Source: Cytidiella melzeri
Taxonomy: Eukaryota; Basidiomycota; Agaricomycetes; Polyporales; Irpicaceae
Direction: 5' to 3'
Assembly (NCBI GenBank): GCA_022592445.1
Contig: JABYQR010000598.1
Location: 1-17,238 of the forward strand
Length of the DNA: 17,238 bases
In this document: in pieces, positions 16,250-17,238 of the stretch
How the letters are laid out: each line of letters opens with the position of its first letter
Numbering within the stretch: position 1 is the stretch's first letter
Made by a program: the position numbers and the translations under genes
Notes under the pieces: generated by a model
Seen by the model: the letters and a program-made list of their open reading frames with translations, nothing else
Told to the model about the DNA's origin: nothing
Database searches by the model: none

Positions 16250-16567
16250 AGGAAAGAAAGGAGGACAACGAAGAAGTCCAAAGGCAAAGGCAAAGACAAA
16301 GCGACTGTAAATAATCTTCAAGTAGATACCAAACCTGTCTTCGAGCACGATAATGAAATCATCAACGTTTCTCTTTATTCCACGTGTGAGACTGAAAGCG
16401 TTGAATGGCTCATCGACAGTGGTGCTACTAGTCACATAACCAATGAAATTGACGACTTTATCTCGTATCAACCAGCAACGGTAGCAGGTACATGCTCTGT
16501 AGCAGGTAAAGATATGACTGTCAAATATTGGGAAAAGGAACGGTCGTACTTGACACAATCCTTGTGA
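16250..16567 (+). pseudogene. Ty1/copia protease region
   Basis: Aspartic protease that cleaves the gag-pol polyprotein. The frame opens after TAA 16247-16249, in the same frame as the second half of gag but separated by two stops. A Lys/Gly-rich linker (SKGKGKDKATVNN) is followed by WLIDSGATSHIT at 16406-16441, the D-S/T-G active site with Asp at 16415-16417 and the copia-specific SH. The frame then derails into a stop at 16565-16567. The continuing frame is the next feature, which begins GKGTVVLDTILV. An indel near the GGGAAAAGG run at 16530-16538 accounts for it. Confidence 0.78.
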
Positions 16568-17238
16568 AAGATAAAATACATCGCACAACTTTGAACAATG
16601 TCCTCTATATACCAGATGCGACTACAAGATTCTTTTCTCCTTCTAGAGCACTGCAACAAGGATGCACCAGCAGTGTTACATCGAAAGGATGGACAATTTA
16701 TAATGAAGGAAAAGAGATTATAAATGGTCAACCTGATCATGCCGGACTTTATTGGATTAAAGGACGTCTAGTCAGGAAGATAGACTCAATTAATAAAGTT
16801 AGTCGTAATGATTATACGTTGTGGCATAATCGACTAGGACACCCAGGGAATAAGATTGTCGAAAATCTTCACAAAGGAACAAAGGGATTAAAAGAAAAGA
16901 TTCCTATTCCATTGACAATTTCTCCTTGTCACGGATGTCAAGTTGGAAAAAGAAAGAGACAACCATTTCCACCATCTATGTCGAGAGCTACAGAAGTCCT
17001 TGAATTAACTCATTCCGATCTCATTGAATATTCTACAACTTCTATTGATGGTTACAAATACAGTATGACTTGTCTTGATGATGCTTCTAGTCATGGGATG
17101 CTCTATTATCTCAAGCACAAAGATGAAGCATTCACAAGACTTAAAGAATACAAGTCATGGGCCGAAAACCAAACAGGAAAGAAGATGAAGAAGTTCAGAT
17201 GTGATGGTGGAACAGAGTTCATTAATAATGAGTTCAAG
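16510..17238 (+). CDS. pol: Ty1/copia pol: protease end, zinc domain and integrase core
   Basis: Open to the window edge without a stop. True coding in this frame begins near 16528 with the end of the protease (NNVLYIPD is its typical C-terminal block), then the gag-pre-integrase zinc domain. The HHCC residues are visible: His 16825 and His 16840 in LWHNRLGHPG, Cys 16927 and Cys 16936 in CHGCQVGKRKR. The integrase core follows, with the first catalytic Asp at 17017 (THSDLIEY) and the second at 17203 (RCDGGTEF). The third acidic residue and all of reverse transcriptase/RNase H lie outside the window. Protease before integrase in this order is Ty1/copia organisation. Confidence 0.85.

Larger units (their letters stand above)
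12180..17238 (+). mobile_element. Ty1/copia-type LTR element, 5' part, runs off the window
   Basis: Order on the plus strand: LTR end with upstream motifs and TATA box, half-tRNA-Met primer site at 12461-12473, about 2.9 kb of leader with extra ORFs, then gag (15408), protease (about 16406) and integrase (to the edge). Protease followed by integrase, the WLIDSGATSH protease signature and the LWHNRLGHP integrase zinc motif identify Ty1/copia. The 5' LTR boundary is unresolved, so the start given is only where U3-like motifs begin. Reverse transcriptase, RNase H and the 3' LTR would lie beyond 17238. Several frameshifts show an inactive copy or assembly errors. That the LTR end and the gag-pol belong to one element is an inference from orientation and from the copia-type primer site. 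Confidence 0.7.

Noticed and set aside
1..17238. CRISPR array, rRNA genes, bacterial-type operon
   Set aside because: No evenly spaced identical repeats with unique spacers, no rRNA-like sequence, and gene structure with short introns points to a fungus.

Overview
The window looks like a transposon-rich stretch of a fungal genome, most likely an agaricomycete basidiomycete. The evidence is the short 52-61 nt introns that can be modelled, retroelement gag proteins of the fungal Ty3/gypsy and Ty1/copia kinds, and the near absence of intact host genes. No species can be named. Almost every coding remnant is a piece of a retroelement, and nearly all carry frameshifts or stops. No reverse transcriptase is visible; the only pol domains are the protease and integrase at the right edge, where the window ends.

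Left part (1-2200): a small unrecognised minus-strand gene is split by two solo LTRs of one family. They sit head to head (508-1189 and 1384-2075) and each has its own perfect 5-bp target duplication. Taking out both LTRs gives a three-exon, 216-codon model with all junctions in phase, broken only by two in-frame TGA codons. The pair forms an inverted repeat with arms of about 690 bp and a 194-bp spacer.

Middle left (2400-6820), minus strand: a cysteine-rich ORF with its own TATA box (6657 down to about 6130) comes first. A second TATA box and a site complementary to the anticodon arm of initiator tRNA-Met (5142-5130) follow, then a decayed proline-rich/coiled-coil ORF, then a decayed Ty3/gypsy-type gag with two zinc knuckles. 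No pol follows the gag.

Centre (6820-9100): no convincing gene. It holds a well-delimited 152-bp PIF/Harbinger-type MITE with TTA duplications, a tRNA-like element with correctly spaced A and B boxes, a perfect 11-bp hairpin and some degenerate repeats.

Centre right (9150-11398), plus strand: a heavily decayed gag-like gene, from a possible short first exon through a glutamine-rich coiled coil to a CX2CX4HX4C zinc knuckle.

Right part (12180-17238), plus strand: the 5' part of a Ty1/copia-type element. It has an LTR end with four TGAGTCA motifs and a TATA box, the same half-tRNA-Met primer site, an unusually long leader of about 2.9 kb holding extra ORFs, then gag, protease and integrase running off the edge. 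The long multi-ORF leader, and a short cysteine motif just ahead of gag in both this element and the left one, are the least ordinary features. I found no CRISPR array, rRNA gene or intact host operon-like system.
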